A stretch of DNA of 64,000 nucleotides from Epiperipatus broadwayi (Eukaryota; Onychophora; Udeonychophora; Euonychophora; Peripatidae), in the NCBI GenBank assembly GCA_028023455.1, contig JAQFVV010006638.1:514707-578706 (forward strand), read 5' to 3'. The notes beneath the pieces were generated by a model. It searched no databases. It saw only the letters and a list, made by a program, of their open reading frames with translations, and was not told the origin of the DNA. Shown piece after piece: positions 49,481 through 60,163 of this stretch. Each line of letters begins with the position of its first letter. Position 1 is the stretch's first letter. Both the position numbers and the translations under genes were made by a program.

Positions 49481-51170
49481 AAGTTGTTTTATTAAATAAT
49501 TTTTTATTGAATTATTTTTAATATATTACATTGCAAAGACAACATTATGAACAAGTTTTAATTTAAAATTTGATCATTTTTTGATATATATATAAACAGG
49601 AATTATATATATATTATAATAATACAATAAACGTCTGTTAATAAAAATATTGTAATAAAACAATTATTTTCCAAATAACTGTAAATAAAATAAATTCCAG
49701 TATAAACATTAATCAATAGTAGTACTTTCAAGTATATTCATAATCATTTTCAACTAAACAGACAATTTCAAAATGGGATAAAACAGCATCAACCACATAT
49801 CCTATAATTCCATAATCATAATATTCATTGATTGGCTGTTTTTTTTATATTATTATAATGATTAATAAGAATTCACATGTAGAAAAGTCCTGTACTGTTA
49901 TAACACAGTAAACAATGCATACAGTAATGTAGTCAAGGTTTATCACCAAGACATGATATATAATGCATGTGAGGAAGGCTATAAACAAAATATAATGGAT
50001 ATTGGATACTATTTGCACAGACATTCTAAATAACAAATTCAAATATATACCAAGTAGAGACCCCAAAGACATAGTGAATATATTAATTAATAAATAAAAT
50101 AATTCAAATAAATAATTTTCATTATTTATTAAAATTTGTGATTAAAAAATAACTAAACAATTGAAACAAACAATAAAATTTGTTTTCAAAACATATCATT
50201 TTCAGTATGAATTAAAATTGACAAATTTTTATTTAAAACGAATAATTTCAATTAGTATTTATATGAAGGAAAACAGCAGATGCCATATTTTCCCAAATTA
50301 TTCAAACAAATGATTTTCGTTATTCATTATAATTTCAAAATAAAGAATTTATTTTCAAAGCAAGCAATTTTCAATAATAAATTAAAATTGACAATTTCTA
50401 ATCTAAACAAACAATATGAACTATTATTTGGATAGAAAATGACTTATTTTTAGTAATTTCAATCTCTGAAACTAGCTTCAATTTCGAAATAATTTTCAAG
50501 ATGAAGTAAAATTGATATTTTTTATTTAGAACAAACCATTATTGTAACTATTATTTGGATAAAACAAAATGATAAGCATGTCGTATTTTCACTAATTTCA
50601 ATCTCCATGCCATCATATAGAGAGATTAGTGGGAATTGGTTACTGTATATTCTTCATTGGAAAAAAAAACACTTTAAAGCAATCAAGCATTATCAAAAAC
50701 ATTTTCATAATCTTCCATACAAATAGTGTGATATGGGGTTTTCTTTTTTTTTGGGGGGGGGGGATATAAAATTATGCTATTTCTCTGCATTAATCTGTAT
50801 TGTTTCCATATAAAATGATACCTTAAATTTTAAAATTACTTTTCTGATTTCCATTAGTTTGTAAAAATATTTGCACAGCTTTATTTTGGTTCCATTGTAT
50901 ATGTATATTCTCAATTCACCTTTTTTTTAATTACCCCCCCCCCCCCAAAAAAAAAGTAATCAAAAATAAAATCTTGCATAGAGCAATTTGAAAAGTTAAT
51001 TAAAATACACACACACAATTAATAAAATATATTTAATGTCGCTTTTTTTAATTAGACAAACATATTAGAATATAAATTTTTAAATTAAAAGGCACTGAAA
51101 ATAATAAAAATTTCAATTTTCCTAAGACACTGTTATTTCAAAGTCCTCCATAGATCAAATTATACTTCAA
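49481..51170. other. AT-rich spacer with Penelope-associated tail
   Basis: 49640-49850 resembles the loop of the inverted repeat at 43121-43388, so it may be a family-specific flank or a second repeat. From 50100 to 51170 there are diffuse internal similarities (CAAATAAT.ATTTTCA..ATT.ATTAAAATT recurring), homopolymer G, C and T runs, and no gene. Confidence 0.45.
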
Positions 51171-51179
51171 CATTTGTCA

Positions 51180-52890
51180 ATAGTAAAAACCAGTAGTCAT
51201 CCAACTGGACATTGCCGGTGCCTTTGATTCTGTCAGAACACATTGCTTCATTAATCTTCTTGCCAAATATGATATTCCAACTGGGATAATCATTATTATA
51301 GCAAATTTCCTCAACAACAGGGATATTTCCATCTCCCTGAATGGAAGAATCTCACCATCTTTTACCCCAAACAATTCTATTCTGCAGGACTCTCCTCTGA
51401 GTGCCCTGATCTTTATAATCTATATTAATCCTCTATTAATTAGACTTGAACAAGATCTCCCTGGGATATTTATATCCGCCCTCAATAGATCAACCCCCCC
51501 CCCACATTGCATATATGGATGATCTGGCTGTTTTTCTCTCATCACAAAAGCTAATACCAAAGCTTGCCAAAATGCTCTGTGCTTTTTTTTAGAGTTACAA
51601 CTGACCTTTAATTTAAACAAATCCTCAGCATGGAAGATATCCTCCGAGACTACCATCCCTCTTCTTTTATTGTCATGCCTCCAAAATTTCTGAGTTTCCA
51701 ATCTACAACTCACCCCTTGCAATGAGGAGAACCATACAGGACTCCCTTCTCCTCTTGATCCAAAAAACCATTGATTAATTATCCAAAGTTTATTTGTCAC
51801 TATAAGCAAAAACTTAACTGCTCAATAGCCTGGTGTTCCCAAAAATTTCTTATTTCATGTCGATCATTAACTTTTCCCAAAAGATTCATCAGAAAGATAA
51901 ATTCACTATGTGCAAGACTTGTATGGAAGGGCAAGACCATGGCCATCAGCCTGAGGGGCCTTCATAGGTACACAAAACTCAATGGGTTATCATTGCACTC
52001 TATTATAACCTTTTGTTTCCAGCATACACATAATACCATCCTTAACCTATCTCACCATTTTCTGGAAGCATCATGCTTTACATCTGTTGGCCCCACTGAT
52101 ACCTCTCTTCCATTCATGAGGAGTTTGTTGTTATCCTTATTGCTAAATATTGCAAAATTTATCCATCTACCAAATCATGTTAACCCACAGAAAATTAAGT
52201 ACTGGAATGCATACCATCTAATTAATGAAGGAATCCCCCCCCCCAAATTCCATCATTGCTAACCCTTCCAAATCATTCAATCATTAAAAAGTTTAAACGG
52301 TGGCATCTAGAGCTGAAATTTTTAGATTTTGATTAAAATAAACCTGAATGCACTGCCCACGTGTCATTCTCTGGTCTATCATAGAGAGTTCTCATGCTTG
52401 AAGGTGGTTTGCCCTTTATGTAAATGGGATGATGACATAATGATACATATTCTGAGCCATTGTAGCTCACTCTAATGGGACAGAGATGTTATCTCATCCA
52501 TATACAAAACTAAGGTGCCTCTTCTCACTGAAGATTTCTAGCATATTTAATGGGATCTTTCCACCCATAAGAATCATAACCTTTCTGCTTGGTCAACTAG
52601 ATGAGCTCTCATTTATGGCCCCACCTTGGTTGACCACAAGAAATTACTTCTGGCAAAACTTCAGGCCATCAGAAACAGAGATGAAAAACTAGCTCCAATA
52701 TATATCTACAATGCTACATGGAGCCTTGTAGTAATGGACAATTTGTGATTGAACAGTTAATTTTTTACCCCCAGACCATAGGTATTGGGTTATGTAACCT
52801 TTTTTTATAGTTTCTGTCAATAACATAATTCTGTTACTGCTATAATGTAATTCTTTGAGCTCACAATAAAATTTCTTGATAAAAAATTTT
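51180..52890 (+). pseudogene. Non-LTR retrotransposon RT, L1/Tx1-like, decayed
   Basis: Plus-strand pieces in order: motif A, VIQLDIAGAFDSVRTH (51195-51245). Motif B region, NNSILQDSPLSALIFIIYINPLL (51365-51435), where a GVPQGSPLS-type block is expected. Motif C, YMDDLAVFLSS (51510-51545). A thumb-like stretch NLNKSSAWKI (51610). At 51890-51990 RKINSLCARLVWKGKTMAISLRGLH, the 'LWKGK...ISL' block typical of L1/Tx1-type RT C-termini. Near 52410-52460 CPLCKWDDDIMIHILSHC, the terminal zinc-knuckle-like CCHC. AATAAA at 52867, then an A-run, probably marks the 3' end. Multiple stops and shifts. The endonuclease and the first RT part are missing, so it is a 5'-truncated relic. Confidence 0.78.
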
Positions 52891-53090
52891 TTTTTAGAAT
52901 ATAACAAATTTTGTAAAACACTTAGCATTTGTAACTTGGCAAATATGCACTGAAATTGATTTCTATTGGTTTATTTTAAAAACATATTATATCATATCCA
53001 ACAACTGCTATCAAACCTGGACGCCATCTTTTAATAATAAATAAATAAATATAACATCTTATCTAAAAAATAAATAGTACAAACAATATA

Positions 53091-53602
53091 TTAGCAAAAT
53101 TTAAGATCGTTTGCTTATTTAAAATTTCATGCTCTGTGTTTGAGTTAGTTTGTATTTCAATATTTATCATCCTTTAGCGTACAACTTCAAAATGGTATCA
53201 TTTTGGAGTTAGCTATTATTGAGATATAGACTATTAAACAGAGGGCATTACTGGATATTTGTAATTGTATAATTGTTTATATATTTGTATGATTATTTCA
53301 GTTAGTGTTAACAGTAACTTTATTTTCATTTATATAGTTTGGGAGAATTATTTAAAGATTAAAATCTAATGTTTAGTTTGTCTTTAAAACAGTTTGTAAA
53401 CTTGTCAGTTTATTAGCAAAATTTAAGATCATTTGCTTATTTAAAATTTCATGCTCTGTGTTTGAGTTAGTTTGTATTTCAATATTTAACATCCTTTAGT
53501 GTACAACTTCAAAATAGTATCATTTGGAGTTCGCTATTATTGAGATATAGACTATTAAACAGAGGGCGTTACTGGATATTTGTAATTGTATAATGGTATA
53601 TA
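53091..53602. repeat. Direct duplication of about 190 bp, 322 bp apart
   Basis: 53091-53283 and 53413-53602 are about 95 percent identical by eye (both include TTTCATGCTCTGTGTTTGAG and ACTATTAAACAGAGGGC). The second copy runs straight into the TA tract in which E1 inserted. Confidence 0.9.
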
Positions 53603-53613
53603 TATATATATAT

Positions 53614-55170
53614 TGTGCCAATGCCAAATTGGCACATGTATATAAAATAATTTTGGATAAAAATTATCAAAATCTTTCGGAAAAAAGAATTTGAAAGTTA
53701 CAATTAATTACTTTAAAGAGGGGAGAGGGAGTTTTCTTATAAAAAAAAAAAAAACAAACTAAGAGTTTCGTAAAAAGTTAAAATTATTAAGATATAAAAA
53801 AAAAAAAAAAAAAATCTCTTTTCATTCCAGTTTATTGTAATAGATTATATTAGTGCGTGCGAATGTAAACAAAAGTATGCATGTAAGAATAATATAAAAA
53901 AAAGAAAAATGAATAAAGAAATGAAATGTATTTCAAAAGAAACACAGTGGTGGACTGCTAATTAAAGATATGAAAACAACACATTTTAAAATAGCTACTA
54001 CTAATAAAATATTCAATCGAAAAACACGTCATAATAATTAATCTAAAGGAATTTCGACAACACGTATTGCCGGAGGATATTAAAACAAAAACACGTCGCA
54101 GGTATAAATAGACTTTTTTTTGTTTTATCAGACATTCAGTTGGAGTTTGAAATTCAGTCTAGTTTTACTGTGTCAGTTTACAGAAATGCAGTGCTGAAAA
54201 GCTTTTGGAAATATACGCTTGCGCTCCAGCCTTGTTAGTCCAATAAGACCATCAAAACCTGCCTGAGAAATAATGTCTGGATAACAACACAGAAACCCTC
54301 CGTCAAAACGTGCAGCTGTCTCCAAGAAGAAACCAACGGATTACCATAAATTCTCTTCCATAAACAAAATCTAACCGGTTAGATACAATCCATTAGAAGC
54401 AGCAGAAGTAGCCACCGACAAGAAAAAAAAATCCTAGGTATCTGTTTTATTATTATTATTTACCAGTAGTAGTCACCACTGTAATCCGTAAATATTGAAG
54501 ATTAACATTATATGAACTCCATCATACATAAAAGGAACTATTGATGTGTGTGCGAGAGTCTCAAATGTCATTAATGCTTTATTATTATTTTTGCGAATGA
54601 GAGTTAATTTAAATGTCTAAGATTATGTTGCTTTGTTCATGAAATATCCTATCATATGTAAATTTAAAATGTGCGTGTGTGAAATTTGGATTTATAAAAT
54701 GTTTAGAATGCGTTGATGTTGGTTAGTAAATTATATTTAAACTTAATTGATGTTGATTGAAATAAATTATTTTTAAATTTAAACTTGATCTGTCGGTCAA
54801 TTCTTTTTATCAATATCTTATTAGCAATAAATATCATTGATTAAAATTAGACTGGGCTGGTTAAGGGAATTGTTTCGAGCGCTGGATTATGAGCCTACTA
54901 CCCGAATATGTTAGTCTTCAGACTAGCTGGCGCCTCGGGGTTTACCCCGAAACAAATAAAGTATTTGGATGGTAGGGGTTTGAATCTAGCAGCCGAGATG
55001 GGCCATTGTTGATAGTTAAAGCTATTAATAAGATCTCCCATTTTGCTCGAACGTGCCGGTTCGTTCACCTAACCTTTATAATATTATAAATGTATTGTGA
55101 AGGAGTTTGAAACCGGCCAAAACTTATATATACGTATAAGTAGGTGGTTTCAGCGGTTCGACCCGGTACA
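53614..55170 (+). repeat. E1 left (5') LTR
   Basis: 1557 bases. TATA box at 54103-54110, leader, then CCTAGGTATCTG (donor-like) near 54434. In the 3' part GGGCTGGTTAAGGGAATT is homologous to GGGCCGGATTAAGAATTAATT of the E3 LTR, followed by a degenerate B box GGTTTGAATC near 54968. Confidence 0.93.
54103..54110 (+). promoter_or_regulatory. TATA box of E1 LTR
   Basis: GGTATAAATAGAC, about 490 bases into the LTR, also present in the right LTR at 59095. The E3 LTR and the relic at 61232 have the related TATAAATAGGCC. Confidence 0.6.
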
Positions 55171-55174
55171 TAAA

Positions 55175-55192
55175 TGGCTTTACCCAACGTTT
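55175..55192 (+). promoter_or_regulatory. E1 candidate primer binding site
   Basis: TGGCTTTACCCAACGTTT starts 4 bases after the LTR, the usual place and with the obligatory TGG. The priming tRNA was not identified. An alternative, TTTGGGGCTGAACC, starts about 20 bases inside and is closer to the PBS seen in E2. Confidence 0.4.
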
Positions 55193-55578
55193 GGGGCTGA
55201 ACCTAAGAAATAACAGTAAATAAATGTTTGTGTTTCTTGTTTAAAAATAAAAACCTTAAAGAAATCTAAATTACGTAGGTAAAAATGTATTAAATTAAAA
55301 ATAAAAAAAAGAATTGACCGAATTTTTTTTTTTTTCTTACTTCTTTAAATGAAAAGAGATTTTGTGCTATTTACGTTCTGTTTAAATAAATGACAGTTGG
55401 GTGTTTGGGCGGAGTTAAAGCATTAAGATCGGGTAGGATAAACGGACAAAAGAGAGCGGAGCCAGCGTGTATTTCTAGTTTAGAAAGAAATAAATAAAAT
55501 AGTAATTAGTAAACTTATTAAAAGAAAATACGGTATCAAAAATAATATAAAAAAAAAGTAAAGTTTAAAATTATAAAG

Positions 55579-56487
55579 ATGACAAGAAATAAACCTAAAA
55601 TGGAAACTCAAGGTAAAAAAACAGACAATGTTCCCAGCGAGGAACAAAATAAAACCGAAACTAGTGAAATAGAAAAGGTCCCCAGTGAAGAAAAAATAGA
55701 AATTCAAGCGGAAGAAGTAGAGAATGCGTCAAGTGAGAAACAAAAAGAGGAAGACAAAAAAGAGGTTGAGCAAAAAGAAGAGAAAAGAGAAATCATAGCT
55801 TTACTAAACAGCATGTTTCAAAAACAAAAAGAAACAGCAGAAGAATATAAAAAAATAGCTGAAGAGCTTAAAGACCAAAATAATGAAATGAAGAGTAAAT
55901 TGGAAGGGCAAGCTGAAATGCTTGAAAAGTTAAAGGACCAGATCGAAATGGGCCAGAATAAAATAAAAGAAGAAATTAGGGAAGAAATACAAGAGATTAA
56001 AACACAAGTAGAAAATCAAATAGAGACCGCTTACGAAGTAATTGAAAAAAATAAGACAGAAGAGAGAAAAGTAATTGAGGAGATAAAAGTCGGAATGACG
56101 GATTTAGCTCGGAAAGTAAATCAAAAAAATGGTTCGCAAACGGAAATAAAACAGTGTGACCACTCGAGTGCAAACGCGCACATTATGAACAACCCGGCAA
56201 TCGTGAACCAGTTTTTGAAAATACGAATATTTTCTGGCCATCAAGGTGAAGCTCCTATGGAGCATTTAAATAGTTTGGAGTGCTATTTCGCTATAAATCA
56301 ATTAAGTGAGGAGGCTATGATCGCAATAGCTTGTAGCCATTTACAAGGGAGTTCTCAAGCTTGGTGGGACTCGTTATATAAAAAACCCGTCACTTTTGCC
56401 GAATATAAAATTGCTATTTTAGCGAGTTATTGGAGTGAAGATTATCAGGAAAATCTTCGTCACCAGATCTCGCAAGATAAATGGTGA
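55579..56487 (+). CDS. E1 gag, N-terminal and capsid-like part
   Basis: 302 codons from an ATG that follows a stop-rich leader. Residues 1-60 are Glu/Lys-rich and low complexity. Residues about 60-195 are predicted coiled coil (KKIAEELKDQNNEMKSKLEG, EIREEIQEIKTQVENQIE). Residues about 208-300 form a capsid-like domain: FLKIRIFSGHQGEAPMEHL, then CSHLQGSSQAWWDSL and the FAEYK..I..SYWSEDY block. That block aligns with the E2 gag. The family makes the particle-forming protein of LTR retrotransposons. The frame ends in QDKW and TGA inside a region that is coding in E2, so this stop is probably a mutation or, less likely, a read-through point. Glu/Lys richness differs from the surrounding AT-rich spacer. 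Confidence 0.8.
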   Translation: MTRNKPKMETQGKKTDNVPSEEQNKTETSEIEKVPSEEKIEIQAEEVENASSEKQKEEDKKEVEQKEEKREIIALLNSMFQKQKETAEEYKKIAEELKDQNNEMKSKLEGQAEMLEKLKDQIEMGQNKIKEEIREEIQEIKTQVENQIETAYEVIEKNKTEERKVIEEIKVGMTDLARKVNQKNGSQTEIKQCDHSSANAHIMNNPAIVNQFLKIRIFSGHQGEAPMEHLNSLECYFAINQLSEEAMIAIACSHLQGSSQAWWDSLYKKPVTFAEYKIAILASYWSEDYQENLRHQISQDKW

Positions 56488-56968
56488 CCTGGGGAACCGT
56501 TTGTTTCTTTTTTTTAGAAGGCAAGTGGCAAAATTACGCTCGTTAACAGCAGACCCTCTATCTGAACAACAAATTGTCAGGATAGTCCGCCATAGTTTTC
56601 CTCATAATGTCGAGCAAATGCTCATAGGGACTGAAAGGAAAACAGTGGAACAAATGGCGGAATTGTTGAGCGCTTTCGATAGGGCTAGACCAACGGGTGA
56701 CACGAGAGATAGGGGATTCAAACCCCAATTTAGAGAGCCGGCTGTAAACGCCGTAGGGTATAGACGTAGGTGGAATTCGGGGAGTCCCCGGAGGAGACGC
56801 TATTCTAATAGTCCCGAGAGAACAAAAATCTTTCGAAGAACCGACAGCGATCCTGACATCTCGCATACTAGAGTTAAGGAAAGGCCCAGGGGTGATTCTC
56901 AATCCCCCAGCATGAGTGGCTATATGCGGAAAAAAAAATATGATAGAGAACCGCCAGACAAAAATTAA
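56435..56968 (+). CDS. E1 gag, C-terminal part in the +1 frame
   Basis: Overlaps the upstream frame by 53 bases; only codons from about 56518 on are truly homologous to E2 gag (RRQVAKLRSLTADPLSEQQ, RKTVEQMAELLSAFDRA). The switch between frames falls in an 8-T run near 56508-56515. The tail is Arg-rich with RS/SP dipeptides (RRRWNSGSPRRRRYSNSP), a likely nucleic-acid-binding end in place of a CCHC zinc knuckle, and stops at 56968. Because the LTRs are nearly identical, the stop plus frame change are either very recent damage or part of expression; I favour damage. Confidence 0.7.
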   Translation: MKIIRKIFVTRSRKINGDLGNRLFLFFRRQVAKLRSLTADPLSEQQIVRIVRHSFPHNVEQMLIGTERKTVEQMAELLSAFDRARPTGDTRDRGFKPQFREPAVNAVGYRRRWNSGSPRRRRYSNSPERTKIFRRTDSDPDISHTRVKERPRGDSQSPSMSGYMRKKKYDREPPDKN

Positions 56969-57888
56969 AAATATGTAATCTGACGGATTTGCCGGCTTGA
57001 CCAATTATTATCGACCATGGACTCGGAAAAATGGACAATGTTTGCTAAAATTTAAAAAAATAAATGAGTATCAAGTTAGTTCGAATAATTAAGAAAGATT
57101 AAAGTCAATAATAGTAAATATATAATAATCTTAGAGTTTTTAAAATGTCAAAACCCTCGATTATGTCTTATCGATTATATTGATATCCCAGCTCATAAGT
57201 CTAGAACCTAGCGGAGCGTGACTTTCACAAAATAAATGTGTAAAATCAAAATAGACAAACGAAATGAAAATGTTTTTTTTTTAAATGAAATAAATAAGTG
57301 TATAATGAACGTATTAATGGAAATAAAACATTATTAAATAAAGTTAAAAAAAAAAAAGGAAAAAAAAAGAAAAGGGTATTAAATTAGGATTGAGGTGTGT
57401 GCGAGTATTTGGGCAAGGAGATAAATTCCAGGCCTGACTTTTGTTGGATTAAGCCTTGTCTTGCGGTGACTTTGTTCTACAGATGGGTAGTGCGAAAAAT
57501 AATTAATATTGATGATGATGCGCCAGTAGAAAAGTCCTGGCATATAAAAATTAATAAATCTGGAGGAAAGTCCCAGTAACCAAATAAAATAAATGTTTTA
57601 GTAAGTCGAATGTGCAGTAGAGATAGTCCTGCCATTCGCAATCTTAAAGTCCCTTTTCATGATCCGTTGTGCACAACAGTTGCCCATGCTGTAGTCACGA
57701 CTTCCGCAAGAAATTAAAAGTTGGTTTAAATCAGCACAAAGTCGATCTGTGTGTTGAATTGCCTTATATTTTGCTGCCTACTTCTCTTAATATTACATGC
57801 ACTCTAGAAAAATAAGAATTTGAAATGGTCAATACTTAGGAAAAGTGATCAACGCACATGTTAATCAAGAAAAATGTTAGTAAATAAA
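56969..57888 (+). other. E1 interior after gag, no pol
   Basis: No RT, protease, RNase H or integrase motif on either strand. A 60-codon open frame (57397-57579) with KPCLAVTLFYRW is unrecognised and not supported as a gene. Confidence 0.6.
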
Positions 57889-58467
57889 TAAGTATGCATG
57901 GGTATATACGCGCACATACACTGTAATATTCGGTAAATACGATACCTTATGATGAGTATCTTAAATGTATTTATCCAGATATCCTTTTAGGTTATTTTCT
58001 TGGTACTGCTGCACCTTATGGTGAGTGCAAAAAGGGGTTTATTTATTATAGATTCCCTGTAAGCAAGTCCAGTAATAACTCGATATCTAGAGTATTAGTA
58101 GGTGTAGAATTATGCTGCACATATACTCATGTGTTAAATAAAGATGTTCGTAACGATTTACAAATAATATTATAAGATTAGTAATAAAAGTATAAAGTCA
58201 GTCTAATGTGTATTACGAGTAGGTAAGTATGCATGGGTATATACGCGCACATACACTGTAATATTCGGTAAATACGATACCTTATGATGAGTATCTTAAA
58301 TGTATTTATCCAGATATCCTTTTAGGTTATTTTCTTGGTACTGCTGCACCTTATGGTGAGTGCAAAAAGGGATGTATTTATTATAGATTCCCTGTAAGCA
58401 AGTCCAGTAATAACTCGATATCTAGAATATTAGTAGGTGTAGAATTATGCTGCACATATACACATGT
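57889..58467 (+). repeat. Direct repeat pair of about 245 bp inside E1
   Basis: 57889-58135 and 58226-58467 are nearly identical (ATGCATGGGTATATACGCGC through GCTGCACATATAC.CATGTGT), 337 bases apart. Between them is about 90 bases of unrelated sequence. Confidence 0.92.
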
Positions 58468-58572
58468 GTAGGAATTATCTAGAATAAAAAAAAAATTAAA
58501 TTAATAAATCTTTATAGTCAACAATTAAAATTGCAAGAGATAAAATGGTCAAAAATGACGCATTTTACTCTA

Positions 58573-58590
58573 AAACGAAGGGGGGTGTAA
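58573..58590 (+). promoter_or_regulatory. E1 polypurine tract
   Basis: AAACGAAGGGGGGTGTAA ends exactly where the right LTR begins, the standard site for plus-strand priming. Confidence 0.8.
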
Positions 58591-60163
58591 TGTGCCAATG
58601 CCAAATTGGCACATGTATATAAAATAATTTTGGATAAAAATTATTATCAAAATCTTTCGGAAAAAAGAATTTGAAAGTTACAATTAATTACTTTAAAGAG
58701 GGGAGAGGGAGTTTTCCTATATAAAAAAAAAAAAAAAAAAACTAAGAGTTTCGTAAAAAGTTAAAATTATTAAGATATAAAAAAAAAAAAAAAAAAAAAA
58801 AAATCTCTTTTCATTCCAGTTTATTGTAATAGATTATATTAGTGCGTGCGAATGTAAACAAAAGTATGCATGTAAGAATAATATAAAAAAAAGAAAAATG
58901 AATAAAGAAATGAAATGTATTTCAAAAGAAACACAGTGGTGGACTGCTAATTAAAGATATGAAAACAACACATTTTAAAATAGCTACTACTAATAAAATA
59001 TTCAATCGAAAAACACGTTGTCATAATAATTAATCTAAAGGAATTTCGACAACACGTATTGCCGGAGGATATTAAAACAAAAACACGTCGCAGGTATAAA
59101 TAGACTTTTTTTCGTTTTATCAGACATTCAGTTGGAGTTTGAAATTCAGTCTAGTTTTACTGTGTCAGTTTACAGAAATGCAGTGCTGAAAAGCTTTTGG
59201 AAATATACGCTTGCGCTCCAGCCTTGTTAGTCCAATAAGACCATCAAAACCTGCCTGAGAAATAATGTCTGGATAACAACACAGAAACCCTCCGTCAAAA
59301 CGTGCAGCTGTCTCCAAGAAGAAACCAACGGATTACCATAAATTCTCTTCCATAAACAAAATCTAACCGGTTAGATACAATCCATTAGAAGCAGCAGAAG
59401 TAGCCACCGACAAGAAAAAAAAATCCTAGGTATCTGTTTTATTATTATTATTTACCAGTAGTAGTCACCACTGTAATCCGTAAATATTGAAGATTAACAT
59501 TATATGAACTCTATCATACATAAAAGGAACTATTGATGTGTGTGCGAGAGTCTCAAATGTCATTAATGCTATTATTATTATTTTTGCGAATGAGAGTTAA
59601 TTTAAATGTCTAAGATTATGTTGCTTTGTTCATGAAATATCCTATCATATGTAAATTTAAAATGTGCGTGTGTGAAATTTGGATTTATAAAATGTTTAGA
59701 ATGCGTTGATGTTGGTTAGTAAATTATATTTAAACTTAATTGATGTTGATTGAAATAAATTATTTTTAAATTTAAACTTGATCTGTCGGTCAATTCTTTT
59801 TATCAATATCTTATTAGCAATAAATATCATTGATTAAAATTAGACTGGGCTGGTTAAGGGAATTGTTTCGAGCGCTGGATTATGAGCCTACTACCCGAAT
59901 ATGTTAGTCTTCAGACTAGCTGGCGCCCCGGGGTTTACCCCGAAACAAATAAAGTATTTGGATGGTAGGGGTTTGAATCTAGCAGCCGAGATGGGCCATT
60001 GTTGATAGTTAAAGCTATTAATAAGATCTCCCATTTTGCTCGAACGTGCCGGTTCGTTCACCTAACCTTTATAATATTATAAATGTATTGTGAAGGAGTT
60101 TGAAACCGGCCAAAACTTATATATACGTATAAGTAGGTGGTTTCAGCGGTTAGACCCGGTACA
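58591..60163 (+). repeat. E1 right (3') LTR
   Basis: 1573 bases; differs from the left LTR by a 3-base ATT insertion near 58645, a TG insertion in ACACGTTGTCATAAT, longer A-runs and a few substitutions (for example GGTTAGACCC against GGTTCGACCC near the end). Confidence 0.93.

Larger units (their letters stand above)
53614..60163 (+). mobile_element. LTR retrotransposon E1, gag-only, recent
   Basis: Nearly identical LTRs (53614-55170 and 58591-60163) with TGTGCC...GGTACA termini bound a 3420-bp interior. The interior has a gag region, then about 1.6 kb with no pol motif. A polypurine tract lies immediately before the right LTR. Both flanks are TA repeats, and ATAT can be read on each side as a 4-base target duplication. 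LTR differences are few: about ten substitutions or small indels plus homopolymer length changes. Insertion is therefore recent and must have used pol proteins from another element. Confidence 0.93.

Noticed and set aside
51420-51809. 129-codon minus-strand open frame
   Set aside because: Antisense to the L1/Tx1-like RT relic, whose plus-strand motifs A, B and C are recognisable.
56558-57004. 148-codon minus-strand open frame
   Set aside because: Shadow of the E1 gag C-terminal frame.
57397-57579. Small accessory gene of E1
   Set aside because: 60 codons with no motif; nothing supports translation.
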